From Alkalibacterium pelagium (GTDB lineage Bacteria; Bacillota; Bacilli; Lactobacillales; Carnobacteriaceae_A), in assembly GCF_900109325.1 (NCBI RefSeq), contig NZ_FNZU01000007.1, forward strand, positions 11,451 to 75,450: a stretch of 64,000 bases of DNA, written 5' to 3'. Shown here in pieces: positions 16,458 through 25,393 of this stretch (position 1 is the stretch's first letter; every line of letters begins with the position of its first letter). The position numbers and the translations under genes were made by a program. The notes under the pieces were generated by a model. That model saw only the letters and a list, made by a program, of their open reading frames with translations, did no database searches and was not told the origin of the DNA.

Positions 16458-16541
16458 GTGTATGCTCTCCTTTTATCTTTCTACTTTGGTAGTATAGCAA
16501 AAACACTTACTTTTTAAAAGTCCACTTATTTATTCCAATAT

Positions 16542-16576
16542 AAAAAAAGCTACCCTGACTAGCTCAGCCAGGGTAG
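16542..16576 (-). terminator. Terminator of the DUF1659-DUF2922 operon
   Basis: The stem TACCCTGGCT/AGTCAGGGTA on the minus strand is followed by GC and seven T. Confidence 0.85.
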
Positions 16577-16587
16577 TGAGAGTATAA

Positions 16588-16812
16588 TTATTCTGCTTCC
16601 AGAATGTCGTCTACTGTTCGTGTCACGTAACGTGCACCTTTGATTTTAGTATAGAGCGGATCGCCTTTAACGGTGAACATGTCTTGTGCAATAATCTGTT
16701 CCATTGCTGCCTGGACCTCTTCCTTAGTCAGTCCTGTTCTCGGCTGATCTACTGCAATGACTCGGTTTTTACCTTCTCCTGTTTCAAAACGCAATTCTAG
16801 GTTCATACTCAT
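16588..16812 (-). CDS. DUF2922 family protein
   Basis: This 74-residue cytoplasmic protein has the DUF2922 layout: a beta-strand pair LELRFET and NRVIAVDQPR, then LTKEEVQAAMEQIIAQ, ending ARYVTRTVDDI. Its function is not known. In Firmicutes it usually pairs with a DUF1659 gene, as it does here 30 bp upstream. Confidence 0.85.
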   Translation of the reverse strand: MSMNLELRFETGEGKNRVIAVDQPRTGLTKEEVQAAMEQIIAQDMFTVKGDPLYTKIKGARYVTRTVDDILEAE

Positions 16813-16841
16813 GGGTGTGCCTCCTGTTTTAGTTTAGTTGA

Positions 16842-17045
16842 TTATAGTGAGTAGCGGTATTCTTCGATGACAAGTGTATGTGAGACCGGCAGATCCGTTA
16901 CTGAATCAAGTGCCTGAGTGAATGCTGTGACTTGTTCTTCAGATAGAGACTGATGAGCCCCGGCAAAACTTCTGCGGACGAGCTTTTCGTTCTCAACATC
17001 TTCCAGAAATACATCGACTTTACTTGCGGACCAAATTTTATTCAT
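16842..17045 (-). CDS. DUF1659 family protein
   Basis: This 67-residue product matches the DUF1659 pattern: a short beta region with SFAGAHQSLSEEQVTAFTQALDSV and a final strand. Its function is unknown. A strong AGGAGG precedes the ATG. It is the first gene of a two-gene operon with the DUF2922 gene. Confidence 0.8.
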   Translation of the reverse strand: MNKIWSASKVDVFLEDVENEKLVRRSFAGAHQSLSEEQVTAFTQALDSVTDLPVSHTLVIEEYRYSL

Positions 17046-17135
17046 TGTTGTTTCCTCCTTAGTTGATTGTGTAAGGTGATCACTGCTTACACTAGTAATA
17101 ACGAAAGAAGAATCGGAAGTGTTACCTTGAAATTA

Positions 17136-17180
17136 AAAAAAATCTCAAGTCAGCTGGTGGGCCGGCTCAAGATTTTCAAT
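17136..17180 (-). terminator. Terminator after the VOC gene
   Basis: An imperfect G-U-containing stem (ATCTTGAGCCGG with CTGACTTGAGAT) on the minus strand is followed by a run of eight T. Confidence 0.65.
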
Positions 17181-17201
17181 TCATTCAATTATTATTGAGA
17201 T

Positions 17202-17636
17202 CTAGTCGATGACGAGCATATTCTGATCGTCGAACTGCCATGTGTCAGCATAAGCTAGTTCCCAGTAGTAGCCGTCAGGATCAGCAAAGTATCCGCTGTA
17301 TCCTCCCCATGATACGATCCTGGGAGTTTTGACAATTTCCCCTCCAGCAGCCTCTACTTTATTCATCACTTCGTCCACTTCTTCTTTTGATTTCATGTTA
17401 CAGGCGAGTGTGATCCCGCTGAACTGACCAGCAGCTGATTCTGGCGGACTTTCTTCATTAATATCTCTAGCCAGCTCATCTATCGGGTAGAGTTCCAGCT
17501 TGCTTCCTTCATTATTGAAGAAAACGATCGCAGGCTCTTCGGCGGTCTCTGGCGTGCTGAATCCAATTTCTTTATAAAATGCAAGGGACTTTCTCAAGTC
17601 TTTGACTCCTAGGCAAATCAAATTGATACGATTCAT
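17202..17636 (-). CDS. VOC (glyoxalase/bleomycin-resistance fold) protein
   Basis: This 144-residue protein of the vicinal-oxygen-chelate superfamily has two beta-alpha-beta modules. The second carries GYFADPDGYYWELAY, the usual metal-ligand Glu block. The start is set at MNRINLICLG, whose ATG overlaps the tag stop codon (ATGA) and has AAGGAG upstream. The reaction cannot be inferred; it is probably a small-molecule binding or dioxygenase/lyase relative. It is coupled to the upstream tag gene. Confidence 0.85.
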   Translation of the reverse strand: MNRINLICLGVKDLRKSLAFYKEIGFSTPETAEEPAIVFFNNEGSKLELYPIDELARDINEESPPESAAGQFSGITLACNMKSKEEVDEVMNKVEAAGGEIVKTPRIVSWGGYSGYFADPDGYYWELAYADTWQFDDQNMLVID

Positions 17637-18220
17637 CTGAATTCTCCTTTTTCGATTAACTGATTCACTTCCTGGTAACAGAAACACCCGGTCAGATGGT
17701 CATTGACCAGTCCGGCTGACTGCATATACGCATAGCAGATGGTCGGACCCACAAAACTGAATCCATCCTTCTTCATCTCCCGGCTCATCATACGGCTTTC
17801 TTCTGTTTGTGATGGCACCTCACTAAGGCAAGTCCAGTGATTGATGATCGGCTGATTGTCCACAAAACTCCAGATATAGGAAGAAAAAGAGCCATATTGT
17901 TCAACGACAGCCTGATACGCCTTAGCATTTTTCACCACACTTCTTATTTTCAGCCGGTTCCGAATGATTCCTTCGTTCTGAAGCAGCTCCTCGATTTTTT
18001 CATCTGAATAGCCGGCAATGGTGGATGGATCGAACTGGTCAAAGGCTTCTTTATACTGTTTGCGTCGTTTCAGGATTGTCAGCCAGCTCAACCCGGCCTG
18101 AGCTCCTTCCAGACACAGCAGCTCAAACAACTCCCTGTCATCTTTCATCGGCCGTCCCCACTCATGATCATGGTAGTCGAGGTAGACTTGATCTTCAGTC
18201 ACCCAGCCACATCTCTCCAT
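17633..18220 (-). CDS. tag: DNA-3-methyladenine glycosylase I
   Basis: This base-excision repair enzyme removes 3-methyladenine from alkylated DNA. The 195-residue protein begins ERCGW and contains the Tag signature YHDHEWGRP, followed by LFELLCLEGAQAGLSW, plus conserved Cys/His for the zinc snap. The start at 18220 has GGGGGGAG upstream; an earlier ATG in frame lacks a better site. It overlaps the VOC gene by four bases, suggesting one transcript. Confidence 0.95.
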   Translation of the reverse strand: MERCGWVTEDQVYLDYHDHEWGRPMKDDRELFELLCLEGAQAGLSWLTILKRRKQYKEAFDQFDPSTIAGYSDEKIEELLQNEGIIRNRLKIRSVVKNAKAYQAVVEQYGSFSSYIWSFVDNQPIINHWTCLSEVPSQTEESRMMSREMKKDGFSFVGPTICYAYMQSAGLVNDHLTGCFCYQEVNQLIEKGEFR

Positions 18221-18377
18221 GCTTACTCCCCCCGTCAGTCTTATGGTGATACTCATTTTACTGTTCTGTCTTCTTCATTATTATAACGTAAACGCGACCA
18301 GCTATGGGACTGAAAATCTCCGTTCCAGTCTGAATTTATTCAACGAACTGGAATATCTATGAGCATTTTCTACCTAT

Positions 18378-18791
18378 TCAGTCGCTGAACTGATAAGAGG
18401 TGTCTTCCTGATCTTTTAGTTCGAAATATGAAAAAATCCCAATGAACATCAGGTAGATGATCAGCGTCAGAACATACGCGATAAATGTAAACAGTCTGAA
18501 CCCTGTCCCAATCATGACTACTTCAACAAGCATCGTCAGGATTAGAGGAATCGTTATTTTAGCTACATCAGCTTTGAATCCATTTTTAATTTCTTCCCAG
18601 CTCCGGTCCTCGTCCTCACTCTGGTCACCGAAGTAGTAGTCCGATGCAGCCTCTCCAATTTCCCAGGCACCATAGGCCAACAGAATATAGGCAAACAAGC
18701 CGTCGTCATTAATGTGTAAGAAGAGAGATACGACACCTGCTACAAATAAAACTGTACCGGTTACTGCCGTCTTCATTGTCTCTCTATTCAT
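18378..18791 (-). CDS. Small membrane protein controlled by the divergent MerR regulator
   Basis: This 137-residue protein has about four hydrophobic segments (roughly 8-26, 32-46, 78-98, 104-128) and an acidic loop between the first and second pairs. No family is recognised. It is transcribed away from the MerR-type gene. Its promoter has the overlong 19-bp spacer with a central dyad that MerR-family activators untwist, so it is probably the regulator's target. Confidence 0.75.
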   Translation of the reverse strand: MNRETMKTAVTGTVLFVAGVVSLFLHINDDGLFAYILLAYGAWEIGEAASDYYFGDQSEDEDRSWEEIKNGFKADVAKITIPLILTMLVEVVMIGTGFRLFTFIAYVLTLIIYLMFIGIFSYFELKDQEDTSYQFSD

Positions 18792-18829
18792 AAAATCCTT
18801 CTCCCTTTATATTTTCGTTTCCATTTACT

Positions 18830-18860
18830 ATACTAAAGTATAGAGTAACTCTATAGTCAA
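18830..18860 (-). promoter_or_regulatory. MerR-type promoter with 19-bp spacer and operator dyad
   Basis: The minus strand has -35 TTGACT (18855-18860) and -10 TAGTAT (18830-18835) separated by 19 bp. The perfect dyad ATAGAGT-A-ACTCTAT at 18840-18854 lies inside the spacer. This is the classic geometry of MerR-family activated promoters and points at the membrane protein gene. Confidence 0.8.
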
Positions 18861-18874
18861 GGAGGAGAGATGAA

Positions 18875-19687
18875 ATGGCTAAAAAAACAGCCTACCTCAC
18901 CACCGGCCGATTTGCTGAGCTGGTTGGAGTATCCAAACACACCCTCTTTTTTTATGATGAAAAAGGATTATTTAAACCAGCCTATATTAAGGAAAATGGT
19001 TATCGTTATTATTCATTGAAACAGGTCGAGACATTTTCAGTCATCTCTGCTTTAAAGGAGATTGGGGTACCTTTGGAAAATATCAAAGAATTTTTAGATG
19101 CCCGTTCTCCAGAACGCTTTTCCCAGTTGCTTGAGAAGGAAACGGATGCCCTGAAAGCGAAAATAGACCGGTTAAGTCAACTTCAGAGAGCAATGGTGGA
19201 AAAGAAACGGGTGACAGACGATACACTTGCCGGGAACAGCACAAGTTATACAATTGAAAATCTGCCAACTAGACATATGCTGATAACAAAACTTGAAAAT
19301 GTCCTGGATACCCGCGCCTACTATCAGGCATACACCAGACACTATGACTTGCTGGATAAAAAAACGTCTCAGATGACATTCCTGGAAGGACTGATTGTTC
19401 CGATTGACGAAATAAGGCAGTTTAAACAAGGATACAGTGGCTTTCTGTACACGGAAGTCAGTAATCAGTCAGACAGTACATTTACTTTGCCTGGAGGGAA
19501 ATATCTGACGGGCTTTTTCCAGGGTAACGATGATGCTGTGCTGGAAGGCTACTCTCTTATGCTGACCTATGCAGAAAAACAGGACCTGAAACTCGGATGT
19601 TATTTTATAGAAGATCTGGCATTGGATGAGCTCTCTTTTAAATCTTATGATGACTATGTCTATAAACTCTCACTTCAGCTTCAATAG
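18875..19687 (+). CDS. MerR-family regulator (BmrR/GyrI-like effector domain)
   Basis: This is a transcription activator of 270 residues. An N-terminal MerR winged helix (about 8-78, [23 protein letters not shown]) is followed by a coiled-coil helix (about 85-120) and a C-terminal effector-binding domain (about 130-270). The residues [12 protein letters not shown] replace the usual R-YYE-GLL pattern. GGAGG lies 9 nt before the ATG. It is divergent from the small membrane protein, with the operator in the intervening 83 bp. The inducer is unknown but the C-terminal fold suggests a small hydrophobic compound. Confidence 0.9.
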   Translation: MAKKTAYLTTGRFAELVGVSKHTLFFYDEKGLFKPAYIKENGYRYYSLKQVETFSVISALKEIGVPLENIKEFLDARSPERFSQLLEKETDALKAKIDRLSQLQRAMVEKKRVTDDTLAGNSTSYTIENLPTRHMLITKLENVLDTRAYYQAYTRHYDLLDKKTSQMTFLEGLIVPIDEIRQFKQGYSGFLYTEVSNQSDSTFTLPGGKYLTGFFQGNDDAVLEGYSLMLTYAEKQDLKLGCYFIEDLALDELSFKSYDDYVYKLSLQLQ

Positions 19688-19706
19688 CAGTAACCTTTGA
19701 CGCCAA

Positions 19707-19741
19707 AAAAGCACTCAGTCCTAAATAGGCTGAGTGCTTTT
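19707..19741. terminator. Bidirectional terminator between merR-type gene and ehuA
   Basis: The stem AAAGCACTCAG/CTGAGTGCTTT has an A run on one side and a T run on the other, and lies between two convergent genes. Confidence 0.85.
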
Positions 19742-19753
19742 GACATGTACCCC

Positions 19754-20545
19754 TTATTCTGGAGATGACTGTGTGTTCATGAAACGTTCCAGGAACTCTT
19801 TCAGTCGTGGTGCTTTAGGGTTGTACAGGATTTCTGATGGCGGTCCATCCTCAATGATTTTACCTCCATCGAAGAAGGCAATACGGTCTGCCACTTCTTT
19901 GGCGAAGTCCATTTCATGTGTAATCAGAAGCATAGATGTGTCGCCCTGATCCGCGATGTCCTTGATAACGTCCAGCACCTCACCAACGAGTTCCGGGTCT
20001 AATGCGGATGTCGGTTCATCGAAAATCAGCACTTTAGGATTCATGACCAGCGCTCTGGCTATCGCCACACGCTGCTTCTGACCACCGGACAGCTGCGCTG
20101 GATAGCTGTCCGCTTTATCAAGCAGCCCAACTTTGTCCAGCATTTCTTCCGCAGCTTTCTTTGCTTCTTTTTTATCTCTACCCTGAACAGTCACAGGAGC
20201 TTCCATTACATTTTCCAGAACGGTCATGTGAGGGAAAAGATGGAAGTGCTGGAAGACCATTCCAATGTTTGAACGGACCTTTCTCAAATGCTCCGTGCTC
20301 GCTGGTTTCAGGTCACCATTATCATCCTGTTCGTGCCACAGGTAATCACCTTCGACTTCGATCGTCCCATCAGTGATTTCCTCCAGTGTCATCAGCAATC
20401 GCGCAAAGGTTGTTTTACCTGAACCAGACGGACCGATCAGCGCGACTTTTTCTCCTGGCTGGATTTCAAAATCGATGCCGTCCAGTACCTGAAGATCATC
20501 GAAATATTTAGTTACATTGTTATATCTTACAATTGGTTCACTCAT
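19754..20545 (-). CDS. ehuA: Ectoine/hydroxyectoine-type ABC transporter, ATPase
   Basis: This is the nucleotide-binding subunit of the polar-amino-acid ABC family. The 263-residue protein has Walker A GPSGSGKT (38-45), the signature LSGGQKQR, Walker B VLIFDEPTSALD and the switch His in LLITHEMDFA. It is the last gene of the four-gene minus-strand operon. The substrate call rests on the binding protein at the operon head. ATP hydrolysis at the inner face powers uptake. Confidence 0.85.
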   Translation of the reverse strand: MSEPIVRYNNVTKYFDDLQVLDGIDFEIQPGEKVALIGPSGSGKTTFARLLMTLEEITDGTIEVEGDYLWHEQDDNGDLKPASTEHLRKVRSNIGMVFQHFHLFPHMTVLENVMEAPVTVQGRDKKEAKKAAEEMLDKVGLLDKADSYPAQLSGGQKQRVAIARALVMNPKVLIFDEPTSALDPELVGEVLDVIKDIADQGDTSMLLITHEMDFAKEVADRIAFFDGGKIIEDGPPSEILYNPKAPRLKEFLERFMNTQSSPE

Positions 20546-20561
20546 TCTCTTTCTCCTTCCA

Positions 20562-21215
20562 TTAATAACGTTCGGTTACTCGTATTTCCAGCTGTCTAAG
20601 AGCGACGGATGCTGGATAACTGAGCAGCAGGAAGAGTACCCCTACAATAGTCAGTGGTTCTGTGTATCTGAATGTACCTGCTCCTATATTCTGAGCGGTC
20701 TGAAGTATTTCTACCAAGGTAATGGCCGACAGAAGCGGGGTTTCCTTGAACATAGTAATAAAGTAGTTTCCGATAACCGGCAATACAGGCGGTATAGCCT
20801 GAGGCAGGATAATACGTGTCCATGTTTTTCTTGTATCAAAGTTAAGTGCAGTCGCCACTTCCCATTGACCTGGACCTACTGATTCTATCCCACTTCTGTA
20901 GACTTCTGAAAGGTAAGTACTGTAGTGCAGCCCCAGACCGATAACACCCGCCGTGAACGGCTCAAGTGAAAGTCCAAATTGAGGAAAGACATAAAAGATG
21001 AAATACAGCTGAACCAGCAGAGGTGTATTTCTGATGAATTTCACAATTCCATCAGCAACGTTAGAAATAATTTTATTATTCGACCTGATCATGAGTGTCC
21101 ATATTAGTCCAACAACTAACGCTAATACAAAGCCGACTAGTGTAGCACTGATCGTCACCCATAAGGCAGAAGCGATATCCGGTAAGACCTCGAAGGCATA
21201 ATTCCAATCCCACAT
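20562..21215 (-). CDS. ehuD: Ectoine/hydroxyectoine-type ABC transporter, permease
   Basis: This 217-residue membrane subunit has about five transmembrane helices. The EAA-type coupling loop EVATALNFDTRKTWTRIILPQA docks with the ATPase. Its length and layout match His/Glu-Gln-type permeases. It follows the sister permease by 6 bp and precedes the ATPase by 16 bp. Confidence 0.85.
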   Translation of the reverse strand: MWDWNYAFEVLPDIASALWVTISATLVGFVLALVVGLIWTLMIRSNNKIISNVADGIVKFIRNTPLLVQLYFIFYVFPQFGLSLEPFTAGVIGLGLHYSTYLSEVYRSGIESVGPGQWEVATALNFDTRKTWTRIILPQAIPPVLPVIGNYFITMFKETPLLSAITLVEILQTAQNIGAGTFRYTEPLTIVGVLFLLLSYPASVALRQLEIRVTERY

Positions 21216-21221
21216 AATCTC

Positions 21222-21869
21222 TTACATCCTCCCTTCTGTCATTTTGCGCTCCAGCATTTTCATTCCTTTTGTCATAGGCCAAGCTATAACAAAATAGATC
21301 ACTAGCAGCGCAGTGAATATCTGTGTTGTCTGCAGCGTTGTGGCATTCAGTACATTTGCCTGATACGTCAGATCAGTCAATGTAATCAGCGCCACTAGGG
21401 AAGTACTTTTGAACAGCTCGATCAGCTGGTTCCCCAGATTCGGCAGCATCAGGATAAATGCCTGAGGGATAATGATTCGTCTCATGCGCTGTACGCGAGT
21501 GAAGTTGAGTGCGATACTTGCTTCCGTCTGACCTTTATCAACTGACTGGATCCCACTTCGTACAACTTCTGATGTGTAGGCTCCGTAGTTAAGTCCAATC
21601 GCCAGAACAGCAGCAGTCAGTGCAGACATCGTCAGCCCAAACATAGGTAAAACAAAATAGATCCAGAACAACTGGACCAGCAGCGACGTCCCCCTGAACA
21701 CTTCGACATAGATTGCTACAATGAATCGTATAAATTTATTCTTTGAAAGTCTCATCAGCCCGCCTATAAACCCAAGCACTAACGCCAGGATAGCAGCCAG
21801 AACAGTCGTCAGCAATGTGATGACCAGCCCTTGCCCGAGCAGTGAAACAATCAGCTCCCAAAAACTCAT
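21222..21869 (-). CDS. ehuC: Ectoine/hydroxyectoine-type ABC transporter, permease
   Basis: This 215-residue membrane subunit is a paralogue of the downstream permease. It has an EAA loop (TEASIALNFTRVQRMRRIIIP) and about five hydrophobic helices. Together the two permeases should form the heterodimeric channel. It is second in the operon, 41 bp after the binding protein gene. Confidence 0.85.
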   Translation of the reverse strand: MSFWELIVSLLGQGLVITLLTTVLAAILALVLGFIGGLMRLSKNKFIRFIVAIYVEVFRGTSLLVQLFWIYFVLPMFGLTMSALTAAVLAIGLNYGAYTSEVVRSGIQSVDKGQTEASIALNFTRVQRMRRIIIPQAFILMLPNLGNQLIELFKSTSLVALITLTDLTYQANVLNATTLQTTQIFTALLVIYFVIAWPMTKGMKMLERKMTEGRM

Positions 21870-21910
21870 GAATGTCCACTCCCTTTCGTCCTCATCTTGT
21901 TTCTTCTACT

Positions 21911-22792
21911 TTATAGTGCGTCTTCAACCGTTGCATCTCCGGGAAGATCTTCTTCGGTGAAACCGAACTCCTGAATGATTTCCAGCAGTTCACCAGATTC
22001 TTTCAAGTTTTCCAGCTCTTCATTGAAGGCATTAATAAAATCTTCATCTGTATCTCTGAATACAGTTGCACCATAGTTGATGACTTCTTCTCCATCAATG
22101 ATCGGCTGGGTAAAGTCATCTACACGCTCAATGGAGTCATCGGCTGCTGTATCCAAGATCGATTGCAGAGACGGTCCAGTCGCCGTAATGACATCGGCAC
22201 GACCAGCCTGAAGAGCAGCAAGTGCTGATGGCATATCCGGTACTGTTACGATACGTCCCTCAGGTACCCCGACATCCAGCAGAAAGTCGTACTCTACCGT
22301 CCCTGAAGGCACGGCAACAACAGCATCATCATTTTCAGCAATGTCTTCATATGAATGTAAATCTAACGGATTTCCAGCTTCCACTGCAATGGCCTGTCCG
22401 ATCGTATATTCCGGATTGGCAAACTGAATGTGATCAGCTGAAGCACGTCCGGGGGTAATGAACATACCTGCTGTTACCATGTCAAAGCGCTCAGCCTGAA
22501 GTCCTGGTATCAATGAAGCAAATTCTGTCAGTACCCCGTTCATTTCTGTGACACCAAGGTTTTCCATAATCTGTCGGGCAATTTCTACTGAGGAACCCGT
22601 CAACTCTCCTTCAGCTGTCTGGTAAGCATAAGGCTGTTCATTTGCAAATCCTACCGTAACTTCTCCTTCGCGCTGCACACGCTCAAGAGTTGTTTCGTCT
22701 TCTCCTGCTCCGAACAGCTGACATCCGCTCAGTATTGTTACGGTAGAAAGAGCTACTAATGACAGCAAACCTTTTCTTTTAATTCCTTTCAT
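21911..22792 (-). CDS. ehuB: Ectoine/hydroxyectoine-type substrate-binding lipoprotein
   Basis: This extracellular solute-binding lipoprotein of 293 residues has a lipobox LSGC near residue 23. The blocks ANEQPYAY, TEFASLIPGLQAERFDM and AGMFITPGRA resemble EhuB, the ectoine/hydroxyectoine-binding protein, rather than glutamine-binding proteins. The acidic C-terminus agrees with a salt-adapted cell. AGGAGG precedes the ATG. It is first in the operon and divergent from opuA, forming an osmoprotectant uptake locus. A general polar amino acid as substrate is the alternative. Confidence 0.82.
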   Translation of the reverse strand: MKGIKRKGLLSLVALSTVTILSGCQLFGAGEDETTLERVQREGEVTVGFANEQPYAYQTAEGELTGSSVEIARQIMENLGVTEMNGVLTEFASLIPGLQAERFDMVTAGMFITPGRASADHIQFANPEYTIGQAIAVEAGNPLDLHSYEDIAENDDAVVAVPSGTVEYDFLLDVGVPEGRIVTVPDMPSALAALQAGRADVITATGPSLQSILDTAADDSIERVDDFTQPIIDGEEVINYGATVFRDTDEDFINAFNEELENLKESGELLEIIQEFGFTEEDLPGDATVEDAL

Positions 22793-23287
22793 TCCCTCTT
22801 TCCTCCTATTCTTTAATCACTCTTTTCAATTCTCGTTGTAAACAGTACTGATTTCTTATCAGTAGCCTTGTCTGTTTTTGCCTGATATATAAAGATGTAA
22901 TAAGTAAAGTAATGATTAATATTCCAGACACAGATTTAGCCATTTTTACATGAGACACACATCTACAGTAACAAAGATAATTTATAAAGGTCAAATCAAA
23001 CGCATAGTGACAAGTCAAAACTGAAAACAAGGGAAATACTTTCAAAAAACGGCTCGTTTTAAAACAATATTGTCAATTCTAATCAAATTCTTAGAAAACA
23101 CTAGACTCAATATAAGTAACCGATAACATTACCTTAGATATAACACTGTAAAGGTGAATGGTTTTACACTACTTAAATGTTTTGGTACATTGAATAGTGG
23201 AGCGTAGGCAGAAGACAACAGTTGTTTTCTGACCAGCGACGTATTGTCGTCAAACTTTAAAACAAATTAAAATACAAGGAGGACAAC
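22793..23287. other. Divergent intergenic region ehuB / opuAA
   Basis: This 495-bp AT-rich region holds the promoters for both osmoprotectant operons. The clearest structure is the near-perfect palindrome at 23209-23231 (CAGAAGACAAC-A-GTTGTTTTCTG), followed by a small hairpin CGAC/GTCG at 23237-23249, both about 40-80 bp before opuAA. No convincing -35/-10 pair could be chosen. I see no coding gene and no recognised riboswitch. Confidence 0.6.
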
Positions 23288-24499
23288 TTGTTGACTACTA
23301 AGGTAGAAATACAAAATCTGACGAAAATTTTCGGAAAGAAAGAACGTCAGGCACTTGAATTAGTAAAGAAAGGTCATTCAAAAGAGGACATTCTTGAAAA
23401 GACAGGCGCAACCGTTGGTGTAAACAAAGCCAGCTTTAAAGTAGAACAAGGTGAAATATTTGTCATTATGGGATTATCCGGTAGTGGTAAATCGACACTG
23501 GTTCGTATGCTGAACAGACTGATCGAACCGACTGAAGGGAACATCCTGATCGATGGGGATGACATTGCCAAGATGGACAAAGAGCAATTGAGAAAAGTCC
23601 GTCGTGAAAAAGTATCCATGGTATTCCAGAATTTCGGATTATTCCCGCACCGCACGATACTGGAAAATACTGAGTATGGACTGGAAGTTCAAGGGGTGGA
23701 CAAGGCAGAACGTCAGGAGAAAGCTGAACGTGCACTGGATAATGCCGGTCTTCTCCCATATAAAGACCAGCGCCCTAATCAGCTGTCCGGTGGAATGCAA
23801 CAGCGTGTCGGACTGGCACGTGCCCTTGCAAATGATCCTGAAATCCTGCTGATGGACGAAGCGTTCTCAGCACTTGACCCGCTGATCCGACGTGACATGC
23901 AGGATGAACTGCTGGAAATGCAGGATACCATGCATAAGACGATTATCTTTATTACACATGACTTGAACGAATCTCTCCGCATCGGTGACCGTATCGCCAT
24001 CATGAAAGACGGAGAAGTCGTACAGGTAGGGACAGGTGAAGAGATCCTGACAAATCCTGCCAATGAATACGTGGAACGTTTCGTTGAAGATGTCGACCGT
24101 TCTAAAGTACTGACAGCAGAAAACATCATGGAACGTCCACAAACTCTTCGTATTAAGCAAAGCGGCCCGCGTGTGGCTATGCAGCGTATGAAGGCCGATA
24201 ATTTATCCAGCATGCTTGTTGTCGATAAAGACCACGTGCTGAAAGGCTACGTTACTGATGAAGATATCCTGGAAGCAGTGAAACAGGACAAGAAAGATCT
24301 TCAGGAAATCGTCCGCACAGATATTCCTAAAGTGCACAAAGAAACATTGATTCATGAATTGTACGATGTCATTCACAATAGTCAGACTCCAGTAGCCATT
24401 GTTGATGGAGAAGACAAGTTGCTTGGTATCGTTGTCCGAGGACTCGTCCTTGGCGCACTCGTAAAAGACCGAGAGGAGGAACCAGTAGATGAACAGTAG
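23288..24499 (+). CDS. opuAA: Glycine betaine ABC transporter, ATPase with CBS domains
   Basis: This is the energising subunit of an OpuA-type osmoprotectant importer. The 403-residue protein has Walker [10 protein letters not shown], the signature [15 protein letters not shown], Walker [14 protein letters not shown], and a C-terminal tandem CBS pair (about 280-395) that in OpuA senses ionic strength or c-di-AMP. The start codon is TTG, five bases after AAGGAGG; a second TTG follows at once. It overlaps the permease gene by 11 bases. Confidence 0.94.
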   Translation: MLTTKVEIQNLTKIFGKKERQALELVKKGHSKEDILEKTGATVGVNKASFKVEQGEIFVIMGLSGSGKSTLVRMLNRLIEPTEGNILIDGDDIAKMDKEQLRKVRREKVSMVFQNFGLFPHRTILENTEYGLEVQGVDKAERQEKAERALDNAGLLPYKDQRPNQLSGGMQQRVGLARALANDPEILLMDEAFSALDPLIRRDMQDELLEMQDTMHKTIIFITHDLNESLRIGDRIAIMKDGEVVQVGTGEEILTNPANEYVERFVEDVDRSKVLTAENIMERPQTLRIKQSGPRVAMQRMKADNLSSMLVVDKDHVLKGYVTDEDILEAVKQDKKDLQEIVRTDIPKVHKETLIHELYDVIHNSQTPVAIVDGEDKLLGIVVRGLVLGALVKDREEEPVDEQ

Positions 24500-25343
24500 T
24501 ATATTAGATCAGATCCCCCGCTTACCCGTATCGGAATGGATGTCCGATATCATAACCTGGCTGACACAGAACCTGTCGTGGTTCTTTGGAGCTATACGTG
24601 ATGGTGGCGCATGGCTGATGGATGGCATAACAGATTTGCTTCTATTTATTCCGCCTGTCCTATTCATCCTTCTGCTTGTGGCTCTTGCATTCTTTGCCGG
24701 CCGTAAGAAATTCGGCCTGCCCGTCTTTACTCTTCTAGGGCTGCTTTACATCCATAACCAGGGATTGTGGGAACCATTGATGTACACGATCACACTAGTA
24801 CTCGTTGCCAGTCTGTTATCCATACTGATTGGTGTGCCTGTTGGAATCTGGATGGCTAAAAGCCGCACAGCCAATTGGATCATTACACCAATTCTTGATT
24901 TTATGCAGACAATGCCGGCATTCGTATACCTCATTCCAGCCGTAGCCTTTTTCGGAATCGGTATGGTACCAGGTGTATTCTCAGCTGTCATTTTCGCCCT
25001 GCCACCAACTGTCCGCTTCACGAACCTGGGTATCCGTCAGGTTCCGGATGAAATGATTGAAGCGTCAGAATCTTTTGGTAGTACCGGCTCACAGCGTCTG
25101 TTCAAAGTTGAACTACCGCTGGCTAAACCGACTATTATGGCAGGTATAAACCAGACTGTGCTTCTTGCACTCTCAATGGTTGTTATTGCCTCAATGATCG
25201 GAGCACCTGGATTAGGTGAACGCGTCATCAACGCCCTACAGCGTGCTCAAGTTGGACCTGGTTTCGTAGCCGGATTCGCATTAGTGGTACTGGCAATCAT
25301 TCTCGACCGCGTCCTGCAAGGGTTCAACAAATCAGATAATTAA
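24489..25343 (+). CDS. opuAB: Glycine betaine ABC transporter, permease
   Basis: This OpuAB-type membrane subunit of 284 residues has about seven hydrophobic segments. The EAA coupling loop ([20 protein letters not shown]) contacts the ATPase. No substrate-binding domain is fused to the permease, unlike lactococcal BusAB; the binding protein is a separate gene 32 bp downstream. Confidence 0.94.
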   Translation: MNSSILDQIPRLPVSEWMSDIITWLTQNLSWFFGAIRDGGAWLMDGITDLLLFIPPVLFILLLVALAFFAGRKKFGLPVFTLLGLLYIHNQGLWEPLMYTITLVLVASLLSILIGVPVGIWMAKSRTANWIITPILDFMQTMPAFVYLIPAVAFFGIGMVPGVFSAVIFALPPTVRFTNLGIRQVPDEMIEASESFGSTGSQRLFKVELPLAKPTIMAGINQTVLLALSMVVIASMIGAPGLGERVINALQRAQVGPGFVAGFALVVLAIILDRVLQGFNKSDN

Positions 25344-25393
25344 TTATAAGCAATATAATTGATATACTCACAAATATGAAGGAGAGATTTATT

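Noticed and set aside
22806-23045. A 79-codon frame upstream of ehuB
   Set aside because: No ribosome site or family; AT-rich control region with odd composition.
23100-23287. A c-di-AMP (ydaO) riboswitch upstream of opuAA
   Set aside because: Osmolyte transporters sometimes have one, but the conserved sequence blocks are not found here.
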